From the NCBI GenBank assembly GCA_020086605.1, contig JACBWW010000069.1, positions 1,877,947 through 1,941,946 of the forward strand: a DNA stretch of 64,000 bases, written 5' to 3'. The notes beneath the pieces are model-generated. The model ran no database searches, was not told the origin of the DNA, and saw only the letters and a program-made list of their open reading frames with translations. A program made the translations under genes and the position numbers. Every line of letters starts with the position of its first letter. Position 1 is the first letter of the stretch. Positions 12,401 to 23,208 of this stretch are shown here, one piece after another. The DNA comes from Lanius collurio. Lineage: Eukaryota > Chordata > Aves > Passeriformes > Laniidae.

Positions 12401-14822
12401 TTGTGGAAAAGCAGTTTGAGTAAGGCAGCTTCTGTTTGATTTACCTGCCACTGGGAAGATAAGAAAAGCCCTGGAGGTATATTCCTGTTTTCTCCTGTGA
12501 GGCAGGACGGGCTTTGCCTTTCCCAGAAGTGAGAGATTTCAGCTGCCAGAGACCTGTGACACTTAAAACCAGGAGAGAAGTTTCATGAACTGACTTTTCA
12601 ACTCTGCTATTGGTTTTGCAGAAAACTGACTGCTGAAAGAATTAGGGGAATGGAGTTGGGCTGTTCTGCTTTCAGCAGACACCCTGCAGGACATAAATTG
12701 CTTTGTCACACTGATGGTGGCAGGCAAACGTTGCCTGGGGACCTGGACAGATGATGTGGCAATTGCAGCTTTGTACATGGTTAGCAAAACACCTTTTTAG
12801 TGCTGCTAAAGAGAGGCACAGCAAAACAAATGAATCCCCCCTCCCTGCATCCAAAATGAGTTGAATTCTCATTTAAATAAAATTGCATGGCACGCTGGTA
12901 TTGATGTGATCAGTATTCGTTGATTGGGTTCATAAAACCAAGTGCAGGCTGTATAATGAGTTGAACACGTTGCATGTGAGGGAGCTTTTTGCTTTGCTGT
13001 TTGTGAAGGAATTATCTGAAAAGAGCATCAGATCAAGGCTTCTCTCATCTCTACTTGAACCACTAAATTTTTCTGCTGGAATTGCTTTGCACTGGTGACC
13101 TCTTATCTGTAGTCTGTATTGTACCACTGAGGTGTTTTGTGCAAGGATGATCCACAGTTAATCTGTGAATTTAAACTGGATTAAAATGTAAATGCCAAAT
13201 TGGTTGTCATTCATAGTAGTCTTAGGCAGATGTGATGATTTCATGTGACCTACTTCATGTATTTGTTTGTGTTTGACTATTTGTTCTGCGTTAGTGCTAT
13301 TTTCTGCATGCTTTCTGTGTATAAAGCCAGGCAGTAGGTCTGTTTTTCTCTTTAATTTTATAAAGAGCCTTTTTAATATATATTCTTCATTAATTAACTG
13401 ATAGCAAAAGCACAGGTTACTTATATGTTTGTGACATTAAAATAACGAATATTTCAGCCAAGTACAATGTGTGTTTGGCATAATCCCTTGAAAATGTTTT
13501 AAGTACCTGCTTTTAATCAGAGAGAAGCCTTTAGGCAGTGCACACTGGGGCTGTGTTTGCTTGGAATACCTCATTAAATAAAAGGCCTAATGAGTGGAGT
13601 GGGTAATTGTTCACATGCTGAGCCTGTGTGGCTTCAGTTGCAGAATTTGTCACCTGAGAAATTCAGCTGGTAATTCAGTCTGCTGCAGTGATAAACCATG
13701 CAGGTACCTGTGCTGCTGAGGCATGCTCTGAGAGCTCATGCTTCTGCACAACCCCAGAGAAAATGGTATCTGAGAGGCAGACAGCTGGCCTGTCCTGGGT
13801 AGCAGTTTTTAGTCCAAAAAGGAATTTTTTTTTTATTGTGGGAGCAGCTTCTGTCAGTCTATGTGGGCAAAGAATTCCAGGAGAGAATCTGCTAATGCAG
13901 CCCTTAAGGAATGGCATGTTTTTTTCTTCAGTCTATCAGGACGTACTGAAATATGACAGAGGCACACAGAGAATTGATACTGGAGAAGAAGTGCATGCTC
14001 AGGGGCCCAGAGAGTGTGTGCAATAATTTGTATTGCAACTGGAAATGCAAATCCCCTGTACAAGCACAGAATAAGAGACCAGTGCTCATTATAATCCCAG
14101 ATATAGGTTAGGAGGTGAGGTGGATTCAGGACAACAAGAAGACAAAATCAAGTAGCATCTAAGGATGCTGAGAAAGACGATGAGACTGCAGAACCGACCT
14201 GGTTGTCTGTAAAAGCTCTCAGACTAAACAACCTCCTCTTGTGTCCTGCCCCCAGGTAGAGAACGAGACCAACATCCTGCAGGACGGCTCCCTGATCGAC
14301 CTGTGCGGGGCCACCCTCCTGTGGAGAACGGCAGACGGACTCCTGCACACCCCGACGCAGAAACACATCGAGGCCCTGCGGCAGGAGATCAACGCTGCCA
14401 GGCCCCAGTGCCCCGTGGGCTTGAACACCTTGGCCTTCCCCAGCATCAACCGCAAGGATGTGGTGGAGGAGAAGCAGCCTTGGGCCTACCTCAGCTGCGG
14501 CCACGTGCACGGCTACCACAACTGGGGCCACCGCAGTGACACGGAAGCCAACGAGCGCGAGTGCCCCATGTGCAGAACCGTTGGCCCCTACGTGCCTCTG
14601 TGGCTGGGCTGCGAGGCCGGGTTTTACGTGGACGCCGGGCCCCCCACCCACGCTTTCACCCCCTGTGGACACGTGTGCTCTGAGAAATCTGCCAAATACT
14701 GGTCCCAGATCCCGCTGCCTCACGGGACTCACGCGTTCCACGCCGCCTGCCCGTTCTGCGCCACGCAGCTCTCCGGGGAGCACAACTGCGTCAAGCTCAT
14801 CTTTCAGGGCCCCATCGACTGA
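6381..14822 (+). CDS. PELI2: PELI2, Pellino E3 ubiquitin ligase 2 (exons 3-6, 5' partial)
   Basis: Join of 6381-6482, 11371-11568, 11868-12056 and 14256-14822. This gives 34+66+63+188 = 351 residues ending in TGA, with every junction in phase 0. Pellino-2 is a cytoplasmic E3 ligase that binds phosphorylated IRAK1 through an FHA domain and builds ubiquitin chains through a C-terminal RING-like domain, in Toll/IL-1 receptor signalling and NLRP3 priming (family knowledge). If the first exon seen starts at residue 70, the known Pellino-2 FHA contacts R106, S137, T187 and N188 fall exactly on R, S, T and N, and the protein ends at residue 420, the usual length. Paralogue choice: the VVTDTISGSQN, PDGHMDGL, SINRKDVVEEKQPWAYL and HRSDTEANEREC stretches fit PELI2 rather than PELI1 or PELI3 as I remember them. 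Exons 1-2 (residues 1-69) are upstream of the window, so no start codon is given. Confidence 0.95.
6483..11370 (+). other. PELI2: PELI2 intron 3
   Basis: A 4.9-kb intron between confidently placed exons, starting gtaagg and ending gcag. It is AT-rich and I saw no transposon fragment or RNA gene in it. The 143-codon ORF at 8712-9143 has no recognisable protein features and is treated as chance. Confidence 0.9.
11371..11568 (+). CDS. PELI2: PELI2 coding exon 4 (residues about 104-169)
   Basis: A 198-base exon of 66 codons, from VGRSTESPIDF to SSKNIFLG. The acceptor is 'gatttttttgcag' and the donor 'gtaagt'. It carries two FHA phosphothreonine-contact residues: R106 (codon 11377-11379, in GRSTESP) and S137 (codon 11470-11472, in STISRFACR). 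It also has the cysteine-containing FACRIVCD strand. The reading frame stays open into the intron for about 150 bases, but the Pellino match stops exactly at the GT donor. Confidence 0.95.
11569..11867 (+). other. PELI2: PELI2 intron 4 (short, 299 bases)
   Basis: Donor gtaagt, acceptor 'acatgtag'. It is the shortest intron in the window. A T-rich stretch followed by AG at 11820-11821 looks like a decoy acceptor. Confidence 0.93.
11868..12056 (+). CDS. PELI2: PELI2 coding exon 5 (residues about 170-232)
   Basis: A 189-base exon of 63 codons, from EKAAKWKNPDGHMDG to RSAQQRGKL, followed by the donor 'gtaagt'. T187 and N188 (codons 11919-11924, in the GLTTNGVL loop) complete the FHA phosphopeptide pocket. 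The acceptor, 'gtcacatgtag', has a poor pyrimidine tract. A better-looking acceptor lies 46 bases upstream (see findings). WREISVCGDVYTLRETRSAQQRG is the end of the FHA fold and the linker towards the RING-like domain. Confidence 0.95.
12057..14255 (+). other. PELI2: PELI2 intron 5
   Basis: A 2.2-kb intron with donor gtaagt and acceptor cccccag. No exon or transposon was seen. The part at about 13340-13620 is AT-rich and rich in ATTA/TTAAT words and could be a conserved noncoding element, but this is only an impression from composition. Confidence 0.9.
14256..14822 (+). CDS. PELI2: PELI2 terminal coding exon 6 (residues about 233-420, RING-like domain)
   Basis: 188 codons plus TGA, after the acceptor 'cctgcccccag'. 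It encodes the end of the FHA region (LQDGSLIDLCGATLLWR) and the whole C-terminal RING-like domain. Zinc-ligand candidates are in the CGHVHG motif near residue 313 (14496), CPMC near 335 (14562-14573), CGHVC near 369 (14664) and CPFC near 397 (14748-14759), the arrangement typical of Pellino ligases. The protein ends LIFQGPID. Third codon positions are strongly G/C, so open frames on the opposite strand (up to 232 codons) are shadows. Confidence 0.97.
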   Translation, partial: VENETNILQDGSLIDLCGATLLWRTADGLLHTPTQKHIEALRQEINAARPQCPVGLNTLAFPSINRKDVVEEKQPWAYLSCGHVHGYHNWGHRSDTEANERECPMCRTVGPYVPLWLGCEAGFYVDAGPPTHAFTPCGHVCSEKSAKYWSQIPLPHGTHAFHAACPFCATQLSGEHNCVKLIFQGPID

Positions 14823-14844
14823 GAAATCCCTTTGCAACGACCAC

Positions 14845-14850
14845 AATAAA
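14845..14850 (+). terminator. PELI2: Proximal poly(A) signal AATAAA
   Basis: Canonical hexamer 22 bases after the PELI2 stop codon. If used, it would give a 3' UTR of only about 40-50 bases. The following TTTTCTTT is U-rich, though a clear GU-rich element is missing. Confidence 0.45.
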
Positions 14851-15705
14851 AGTTTTCTTTAACGGTTTACTGTGAAGATTTTTGCCACTAACTCTAGATT
14901 TTACCGGTTTTTATAATGTTATTAATAGGGGTGGTAGGGTGGGGATAGGGGAGCGACATGGAAATGGAGGCACTGTGGTGGAATTGGGATACATTGATAC
15001 CTGGAACTTGACAGATATCAGTGGTGTTGCATGCTCAAAAGCAGCATATTCATGGAGTCTTCTTGGTCAAATTGTAGTATATTTGTAATCTTTTTATTAG
15101 TACCCTGGATCAAAAAAAGGTGTCTTAAATGATTTTTTTAAGCTAAGATTTTTTAATGGAAAGGTTTTTTCTTCTAAACTTTGACAAGCCTTTAAAACCT
15201 ATTTTTCAAATCTAGAAGGAACATACAGAATGTAACTGTCTTTAATTTGCAATATAATTTAACTTGAATAGTTTCTCAAGGAGCAAATACAGAATGTGTG
15301 GACAACCACAGGTGAATGTTCACTAGAGATAATTGGATATGTAAGAGAAAAATCAGCTGCCTAAAGTGTAGAGGATAAAAGCTATTAAAATATCTATTAT
15401 GGTATAACACAGCTGGCCAAAAAGGCATCAAAGATTACTTGAAACTGAGGAAATCCTGTTTGCATTGATTTCCTGTCGGTATAATAGATATCCACTGGCT
15501 ATTAGGTATGGGAGATGGCTGATTATTTGCTTTTTTATTTTTTTCCATTTAACCTGCATCTGGTGAAACCACTTTACCCTTTTCCATACTTAGCTCTGAG
15601 GTTTAAGCTGATGTTCTGTGTATATGTAGTCTGGCGTTTTTATTTCTGCCTCACTTTGCTCACCCTCACTGCTCCTTACCCAGGACCTTTGGGTGAGTGG
15701 AGGCC

Positions 15706-15882
15706 ACAGAATCCCAGAATGGTTTGGGTTGGAAGGGACCTTAAAGATCATCCAGTTCCACCCCCTGCCATGGGCAGGGACACCTTCCACTGTCCCAGGT
15801 TGCTCCAAGCCCCATCCAACCTGGCCTTGGACACTTCCAAGGATCCAGGGGCAGCCACAGCTTCTCTTGGCACACTGATGTA
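15706..15882 (-). mobile_element. CR1 LINE 3'-end fragment in the PELI2 3' UTR
   Basis: Close match to the young avian CR1 3' end: GAATGGTTTGGGTTGGAAGG, then ACCTTAAAGATCATCC, 'ccatgggcagggacacc' and 'gcagccacagcttctct'. About 175 bases, 5'-truncated, antisense to PELI2. Confidence 0.9.
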
Positions 15883-17708
15883 GCCAGAGATGTGTCTGTG
15901 ATGAAGGGGTGGCCAGCACCACATGAGGTTTAGGCACAGGTGATACAGAATTCATTTACATAAACCTGAGTTCAGGAAAGCACTTAGTCTGTGTTTAAAT
16001 ACAAGCCTAAGGCTGGGACTGTTTAGATTCTCAAGAGCTTCAGTGCATTGCAGTTATTTGCTGTTCCATTTTGAAATAAAAAAGCAATTTAAAATAAGTT
16101 ATTTTTTAAGCTCACTTTAAAGTATTTTCACTTGAAGAGAGCATAATTTCCAGTTCAGCTGAGCGTTTTTGTTCACTTTTCAACTTGCTGCCATCTGTCA
16201 CCTTTTCTTTTGCAGATTGAGTTGTGTTTGTATCTCTTTTTTTCCCCCAAATGTTTGCAAATCAAACAACATTCAAATGTAATCAAATATATGCACCAGG
16301 GTGGTACATCTGAAGTGGATCACTTGAAATTCGTGACTTTTTAAGAGAGCTGATAAATGTTTACTATGGAAATAATTAAATCAGAATTTCATATGAGGTG
16401 TACCCTGCCCACTGTTAGGCTCATTTCATGCATAATGAAAACTCTTTGCTTTGTGGGTTTTTTTTTTTTTTTTCCTTGTGCTTTCTGTACTCTTGGTATC
16501 TGAGGTATCAATCTATCCAGGTTTAAAAAAAAAAAAAGAATTTGGGAGAAATCTTTAACATCTCTAGATGAAATTGATCATTCAAGCTCAGTTCTGTTTA
16601 ATCAACTATAGCTTTTTGCTATCTTTGTGCCCTTTGTATAAATATATAATTTATATGATTTTAATATATTCTGTATATAGATATACTTGAATTGGCCTGT
16701 TCATATTTTGGTTGTAAAGTTGTTTTATAGTTAACCTTATAAACATTTTACATGTCCCTTGCCAATGGTGATGGGATGGACTTTGTCTGCTGCTGTTTTT
16801 AATATAATTTTGCTGTATACATGTTCAACATTTGAATAATTTGAAAATAGCTTTACTTTTCTTTTTATGCTTTTGCTGTTAAAAAAAAAAAAATAACTCT
16901 GCAGCATTTTTACTAAAAGCCCCAAACTGTACAGTTTTTGTCCCACTCAGTGATTGGAAACAGGATAAACCTTGTTAACCTAAAACTATATGCTTCTTCC
17001 TAGTGCCTTTGCAAAGAGATCCTCTTGTGATTCCATATTCCAAGCCCTTACTCCCACAAGGCAACCTCGTGGCTCATCTCCATGGAGAGTGGCAGCCCAG
17101 CCAGCCAGGGAAGAAACTCCTTTGGCCTTCAGTTCCTTGCTGTGGCTCCGTCCTGGATGTAAAGGTGCCTCTTCCTCGCTCCCAGCCCCGTGCAGGTTCC
17201 TCAGGTCCCACACTGCAGCGTCATTCCTGGTTAGCAGATACCTCATCTGGGAGCACTGCAGCCCTCCCTGCAGGACTCCGGAACGCTTCACCTGCTCCTG
17301 GCACTGGACACGCCTGCGGGAGCTGCTCCCGGGGGGATTCTGGCGGGGCCCTGGAGCCCCGTGTGCCGCCCCCCCAGCTGGGGCTGCCAGCCCGTGGCTG
17401 AGCTGAGCAGGGTGTGCATGTGCTGGTGTCTCCTCTGAGCCCCGATGGATGGGAAACACCCCGGCTCCCAGGCACCCTCCTCCCTTCCCCAGCTGCTTTA
17501 CTCCTTCCCTTCGCCGGTGCAGTTTAATTGCTGCTTCAGGGCTTCATATCCCTGTTCCCTGTGGAAAGTGAATGTACAGTGTTGGAAGAATCCTCACTGG
17601 AAACACTAGCACATCATCAGGCACGGTGTGTTTGGCTTGTGTGAAGCAGAACACTGCATAATGGTTTGTATCTGAGAGAAGTGTTTGTTTGAAACTGTTT
17701 AAACAAGA

Positions 17709-17730
17709 TTTTTTTTTTTTTTTTTTTTTT
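17709..17730 (+). repeat. Poly-T run (22 T)
   Basis: Uninterrupted T run inside the inferred PELI2 3' UTR, 46 bases before the long antisense CR1. It would be U22 in the mRNA. Confidence 0.95.
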
Positions 17731-17776
17731 GCTTTTGCTGTCGGCTGTTCTGTGTAACAAAAAAGAGAAGGAAAAC

Positions 17777-18322
17777 TCTCTGAATCCCAGAATGGGCAAG
17801 GCTGGAAGCAACCACGGGGGCTCATCTGATCCCACCTCCCAGCTCAAGCAGGGCCATCCTGGAGCACAGGGCACAGGATTCTGTCCAGATGGCTCTGGAA
17901 TATCCCCAGTGAGGGAGACTCCACATCCCTCTCTGGTCAATCTGTTCCAGTGCTCGGTCACTGCACAGGGAAATCCTTCCTCACCTTCAGATGGAACTTG
18001 TGGGCATCAGTTCCTGCTCCTTTCCTCTCGTCCCACGGAGCAGAGCCTGGTCCCTCCTCTTGGCACCCCCTTTTAGGTATTTATACACACTGACGAGCTC
18101 TCTGGGCTGACCAAGCCCAGCTCCTTCAGCCTTTCCTCCTGAGAGAGAGGCTCCCCTCCCTTAATCCTCTTGGGAGGATTTGCCCTCTGCTGTTCCTGCT
18201 CCAGCATCTTTGTGTCCCTCCTGTCCTGAGGAGCCCAGAACTGGACACAGCACTCTGGGAGTGCCTCAGCAGGGCTGAGCTGAGGGGCAGGATTCTTTTC
18301 TGGGAAGCAATCTTCCACAGTT
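17777..18322 (-). mobile_element. CR1 LINE 3' fragment, older subfamily (about 545 bases)
   Basis: Begins 'gaatcccagaatgggcaagg' and runs through 'ctcaagcagggccatcctgg', 'ggagactccaca', 'gtattta...acactgacgagctc', 'cagctccttcagcctttcctc' and 'gagcccagaactggacacag', in the order of the CR1-E/F-like 3' region read backwards. It is distinct from the 'ccatgggcagggac' type that dominates the window. It lies in the inferred PELI2 3' UTR. Confidence 0.85.
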
Positions 18323-20481
18323 TGCATGGCATCCAGGGGCTTTGCTGTTCAAATCCAGGGTGAGTCCCACAGAGTTGGAATTGCTTGGGAGGCACAAGGG
18401 TTTGTAACACGATTTTTCTCAAAACCTGCTCTGGTGTTCTGCTCTGGTGAGATGATGGAGCATTCAGCTCTAAGCTCTCACCTTCCCTCAGCTCCAGAAA
18501 CACCTCCTCTGCTCTGGTACCTTGATAGGAAAATGGAGTTTGTGGATAAATAAAACTGGAGTCAGTAAACTTGAGAACCACCCTCAAGTTTATTCATTAT
18601 TTCAGTGTTACGATGTTCCTCGCATACCATTCCCAATGCTGGCAATGTATTCATAAGGATTTTTTTATCACCTGTTACTGTTGATTCTATTTGAGTGCTT
18701 CAAAACCAGCTTTGACTGTGTAACTTAGAGCTAAAAGTATTTTTCTAGTCTGATCTTTTTTTTAAAAAAAAAATATATATCTGTCATATCCAGGACTGGA
18801 GCTGGAACACTGCCCTTTTTCCTGGCAGCTTTATGGGAGAGTGCTGAAGTCTAAATAAAATGAGTAGTGAATGCTGTCCTTAGTGGGAATTGTCCAGTTG
18901 TGCAGGAGAGTTCACAAGAGACTGTGTTTTACTCCTTAATTTTTTTCAAATGTGGTCATTTGTGCATCAAGGTACAGTCATAGTGCTGTACAGGCTGAGT
19001 AATTAAAGGAGGATTTTAATTTTTTTTTCCATTGTGAGGGTGGGAATGGGGATCAGAAGAGATGAAAGCCATGGTTGGGCTGGTTCCAGCAGGGACAGAT
19101 CCACCTTGAAGCAAAGGCATGCCAGGAACCAGTCAGAAATGTGACTGGAACTGTTCCTCTGCTTTCAGCCCTCATCCATGCTCTGAAAGGGATTCTCCTC
19201 AGTTTGTCAGGAAGTTCTGGGATGCTGTGGAATGCCTGTGATCTCCCCAGCAAGGCACTCCTTGGTGTTTTATTGGCAGTTCTGGAATGCGAGGGTTTGG
19301 CTTCAGAGCCTGAGTGGGGAGCCAGTGCTGCTGAGTGTGTCGTAGTGAAGAACTGCAGTGGAGCTGAGCAGAACTTGCCACACCACTCAAAGGAAATCTG
19401 CTTCAGCTGTGGTCACTCTCCCCTTCAGTGCTCTTGCTGTAGCTGGTGACTTCTGCACCTTTCTTCCATTCTTGTGGAAGTGGAAGGAAACTTCTCCAAG
19501 ACCATCCTTTTTCTGTTCATCCATCCCACAGTCTTGGCACTTTACTGGGGTTGGAGAACCATTGGTACAGACCTGGCCATGGTGAGGATTGACAGGCATT
19601 TAAATCCACTTTTAGCCCAGTGGGAAAACTGCCCTGGCTCTTCCTCTTCATTTCCTCAGTTTCTCACAGTCTTGTGAGTCCTTGGCTCCTCATCTTCTAT
19701 TTATCTGTGCAGTTGCAAGTACACAAGTAAATACAGCTTGGAAAGAAAACAAAACACAGCTCGGGGTTGCAAGTGTCTTTTTACAGATTTTTCTCATGAT
19801 TCTGAGTTTTCTAAGCACTTGTCACAAGTCTGCACACTCGGTGTTGTGAGATAAAAGGACGTAGAAGGTAAGGCTGGTTTTGGGCATGGGGGTGGAGAGG
19901 GGGTAGTTTCTAGGATGGAATTGCAGGGGCTCTGCAAACTGTCCCACTGAGTGCAGCAGACCCTTGGATCTTGGAAGAGCAGTGGAGTGACCCTGCACAA
20001 GCAGTAAAGGTGGAGCTTTGCTTTCTGTGCTGCTCAGTTTTGGTTTATTAGCAGTGGAACAAAAGTAGGAGCTGCTTGGACACCTAAACTCCAGGCAAAA
20101 CCAATGTCAAAATTCCCTTGTTGGGGGCATATTTATATTTTCCTGGTGGGCAAGACTGTCTCCAAGTCACCTGAAGTCCCTCCTGCTGGTGTCCTGGGGA
20201 TTAGGGATGGGTGTGGCTCTGCTCTTGGATTTGATCCACGATGGAGAGCCCTTGGAAGGCTCAACACAGCTGTAGGAAAAGCCTGTGCCACAGCGAGCCC
20301 TGTGTGATGGAGGAGTGACGTTTACCTTAAAACAGTGTTAGCAGCTGTTCAACTTCTGGGTATATTTGTAAAATTGGTCTTTTTTATACACCGTGTGAAA
20401 TGGACTGGAATAATTTCTTTTGCTGTTGTACCTGTGGAAGTACAAGCCATTTTACGGGAAAAAAAAAACCATTATAAACAA

Positions 20482-20487
20482 ATTAAA
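20482..20487 (+). terminator. PELI2: Candidate distal poly(A) signal ATTAAA
   Basis: Lies at the end of an AT-rich block, just after an A-run and 'ccattataaac', with a GT-rich downstream stretch about 30-60 bases later. Alternative AATAAA hexamers lie at 20592 and 20801. Use is inferred. Confidence 0.4.
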
Positions 20488-21279
20488 ATATTATCTCAGT
20501 ATTGTCTCTGACTCCTTTGGTTTGTTTTCCCTGCTGGTTGGTTGTCAGAGCTTGACTTTGATTTGCAAAAAACCATATGAACAGCTACGAAAATAAATGG
20601 TTTCTTTACTCTTTTATCCCCTTTCTACTCAGCAAACAAAACCCGAAGCCTTTGATTGAGGATTCTTAAACACTGGAGGTAGTGGAGCGTATTCAGGTGT
20701 GAGTGCCCTGGAATTCCAGTTAATTCCCTTCCCTGATTTTTAAATTGAACTGTTTGTTTTCAATGCCAGCTGCCTTCTTGCAGTGTTAACGTAATTGCTA
20801 AATAAAAGCAATTTCCAGGAATAATATGCTTCGTGACTCTCAAAATTAATTTCCGTAATGGGAATTCAGTGTTTTGTTTTCCATCTCTCTGTTCTGTGAG
20901 TACAGGAGCTTCATTTTTTAAAAGGAGCTAAAATGAATTGTCATCCTTTTTTGGGACTTGGCAAAAAAGTGTTGGTGTGAGCACAGGGAAGGGAAATAAG
21001 GATATTTGAAGTGTTTTCTAGATGTGGTCACCTGCCAGCTGGCTCTTGTGCTTCCATGGAAGTCAAGTGCTAAATCCTTTCCAGGGAAGATGCTTCCAGG
21101 CGAGTGGGAAGCTGTGGGATGTTTGTGTGTAATTGTGGCCCCTCCCAAGAGAAGAGCAAACCCTTTTTCCTGTGGGATTGCTGTCTGTGTAGGGACCACT
21201 TTCACTCCAGGACACCATAAGAGCACTCTTGATGGCATGGACGTGGTCCTGGGTTCCTGGACAGGCTGGAGAGAGGGCT

Positions 21280-21705
21280 CATGGAATCCCTGAGTGGGTT
21301 GGTTTGGAGGGGCTGTTAAAGTCCATTTCATTCCACCCCCTGCCATGGGCAGGGACACCTTCCACTGTCCCAGGCTGCTCCAAGCCCCGTCCAACCTGGC
21401 CTTGGACACTTTCAGTGATCCAGGGGCAGCCACAGCTTCTCTGGGCACCCTGTGCCAGGGCCTGCCCACCTTCATTATGAAGAATTCCTTCCAATCTCCC
21501 ATCCATCCCTGCCCTCTGGCAGTTTGAAGCCATTCCCTGTGTCCTGTCCCTCCATCCCTTGTCCCCAGTCCCTCTCCAGCTCTCCTGGAGGCCCTTCAGG
21601 CCCTGGAAGAGGCTCTGAGCTCTCCTTGGAGCCTTCCCTTCTCCAGGTGAACACTCCCAGCTCTGCCAGCCTGGCTCCAGAGCAGCAGAAGCATCCCAGT
21701 TCATA
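21280..21705 (-). mobile_element. CR1 LINE 3' fragment (about 425 bases)
   Basis: Reverse-complement CR1 3' end from 'tggaatccctgagtgggttgg' through 'ccatgggcagggacacc', 'gcagccacagcttctctggg', 'gtttgaagccattcc', 'ccctctccagctctcctgg' to 'cagctctgccagcctggctcc'. It is one of the longest copies of the dominant subfamily here. Confidence 0.9.
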
Positions 21706-22937
21706 TCCTAAAGCACCCCTCAGTACCCCTCAGGATTGACCTTCTGTGAGCTTGTCGTGCAGATTGTGTGGATTTCGTATCAATTCTGTCACAAGTTTGT
21801 TTTTTAATTGAAACCTTCAGCTTTCAGTCTACTCTCCATTCCTTTTATGGAAGACAACGGGACCACACATCATCCTAATGATCCCATTCCCTTGCTGATT
21901 TTTCTTCATCCCTCCAGCTCCCTGATTAGAGACTCTCTGGTCTTTTTTTCACTCACCTCTGAAGGGAGCATCGATTCCTGTCTGTGTTACCTGGCTGTAA
22001 AATTTCACTACTTACTCACTGCAGCTTGTGCTGCTGGGAAATCACCTTTGTGAGAGGTTTCCAGGGTGCCTGTGACTCCTGCTTTCCTTTGCCTTTCAAG
22101 GCATGGCTGCACGGATGCGTATTTTTAGGAGGAACTTAAGAAATCTCTTTCATGTAAAACTGAGGCAGACAGAAGTTTGACGGAGGAGTCTGAGCCTGAT
22201 AGCTCTTTTCTTTTCCACTTGCTAAAAACTCCTGTCTGAAGAGATGAGAAAAGACTTCACAGCAGAGAGGAATTCAGTAGAACCCCAATTACATCAGGGC
22301 TTAAAATCATAGTAAACAATTAAATGATCATATGTGCGAAGAAATGCTTTTTGGGGAGTATTGGCCTTAAATGCTGTATTTTTAAAGGAGACTGCAAGCC
22401 CTGGCCTTTGAACCGAGCCAAAATCTGCTAATTCTGGTAGGAATTGTCCTCTGCAAGGACAGAAGGGGACCAGAAAGGGTCCAGAAATGGGATGTGCTGC
22501 TGCCCATGCAGGTGGGATTTTCAAGGATGGGCTCTCTGTGTCCCTTGCAGGTTGCTGGGATCCGGCTGTGGCTCTGCACAGCCAGCTGTGTTAGCAGGGA
22601 CAGGAGTCATGGCCTGGCCACAGCCCCAAGGGGAACAGGATTTGGGCCAAGGTGCCTGTGGAGCAAAGGCCACAAATCCAGCTCAGCTGGGCAGGCAGGG
22701 CAGGGAGCAACATCTGGCACATCTCGGGTCTGGGGAGCATCCCCTCCCCTCTTTATTTCTCCCTGATTAAATGGAGGAGAGGAGCCAGGGAAGGGGTGGA
22801 GGAAGAGAGAATGGGCCAGAGTAATTCCCCTGCCGAGAGGGTCCAGATGAAGATTAAGCTGAGTTTTGTCCAAACTGTGTCTGTACAAAGGGCTGCAGAG
22901 GTGGTTTAGCAAACCTTACCTGTGAGTGGGCCTGGAG

Positions 22938-23208
22938 GGATCGTGGAATGGTTTGGGTTGGAAGGGACCTCAAGGATGATCTCATTCCACCTCCTATCCC
23001 AGGGTGCTCCAAACCCCATCCAGCCTGGACTGGAATCCTTCCAGGGTTGGGGCAGTCACAGCTTCTCTGGGCATCCTGTGCTAGGGCCTCAGCACCCTCC
23101 AGCCAGGAATTCCTTCCCAATATCCCATCTAACCTCTGGCAGTGGGAAGCCATTCCCTGTGTCCTGTCCCTCCATCCTTTATCCAAAGTCCCTCTCCAGC
23201 TCTCAGTG
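22938..23208 (-). mobile_element. CR1 LINE 3' fragment with internal deletion
   Basis: 'GGAATGGTTTGGGTTGGAAGG' start, then 'atctcattccacctcctatccc', where the usual 'ccatgggcagggacaccttccactg' block is missing. It then continues normally to 'ccctctccagctctc'. Confidence 0.88.

Larger units (their letters stand above)
14823..20510 (+). other. PELI2: Probable long 3' UTR of PELI2
   Basis: After the stop the sequence becomes AT-rich and continues with no new gene to a candidate poly(A) signal ATTAAA at 20482, followed by a GT-rich stretch (20517-20548). Mammalian PELI2 has a 3' UTR of several kilobases (family knowledge). The distance here, 5.7 kb less about 0.7 kb of CR1, fits roughly. A Pumilio-type TGTATATA lies at 16672-16679. 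Homopolymer T runs occur at 16458-16473 and 17709-17730. The exact end is inferred and no transcript evidence was available. Confidence 0.5.

Noticed and set aside
14148..14846. Open frame of 232 codons on the minus strand across PELI2 exon 6
   Set aside because: It is a shadow of the GC3-rich sense exon. The sense strand encodes the complete Pellino RING-like domain with its Cys/His pairs.
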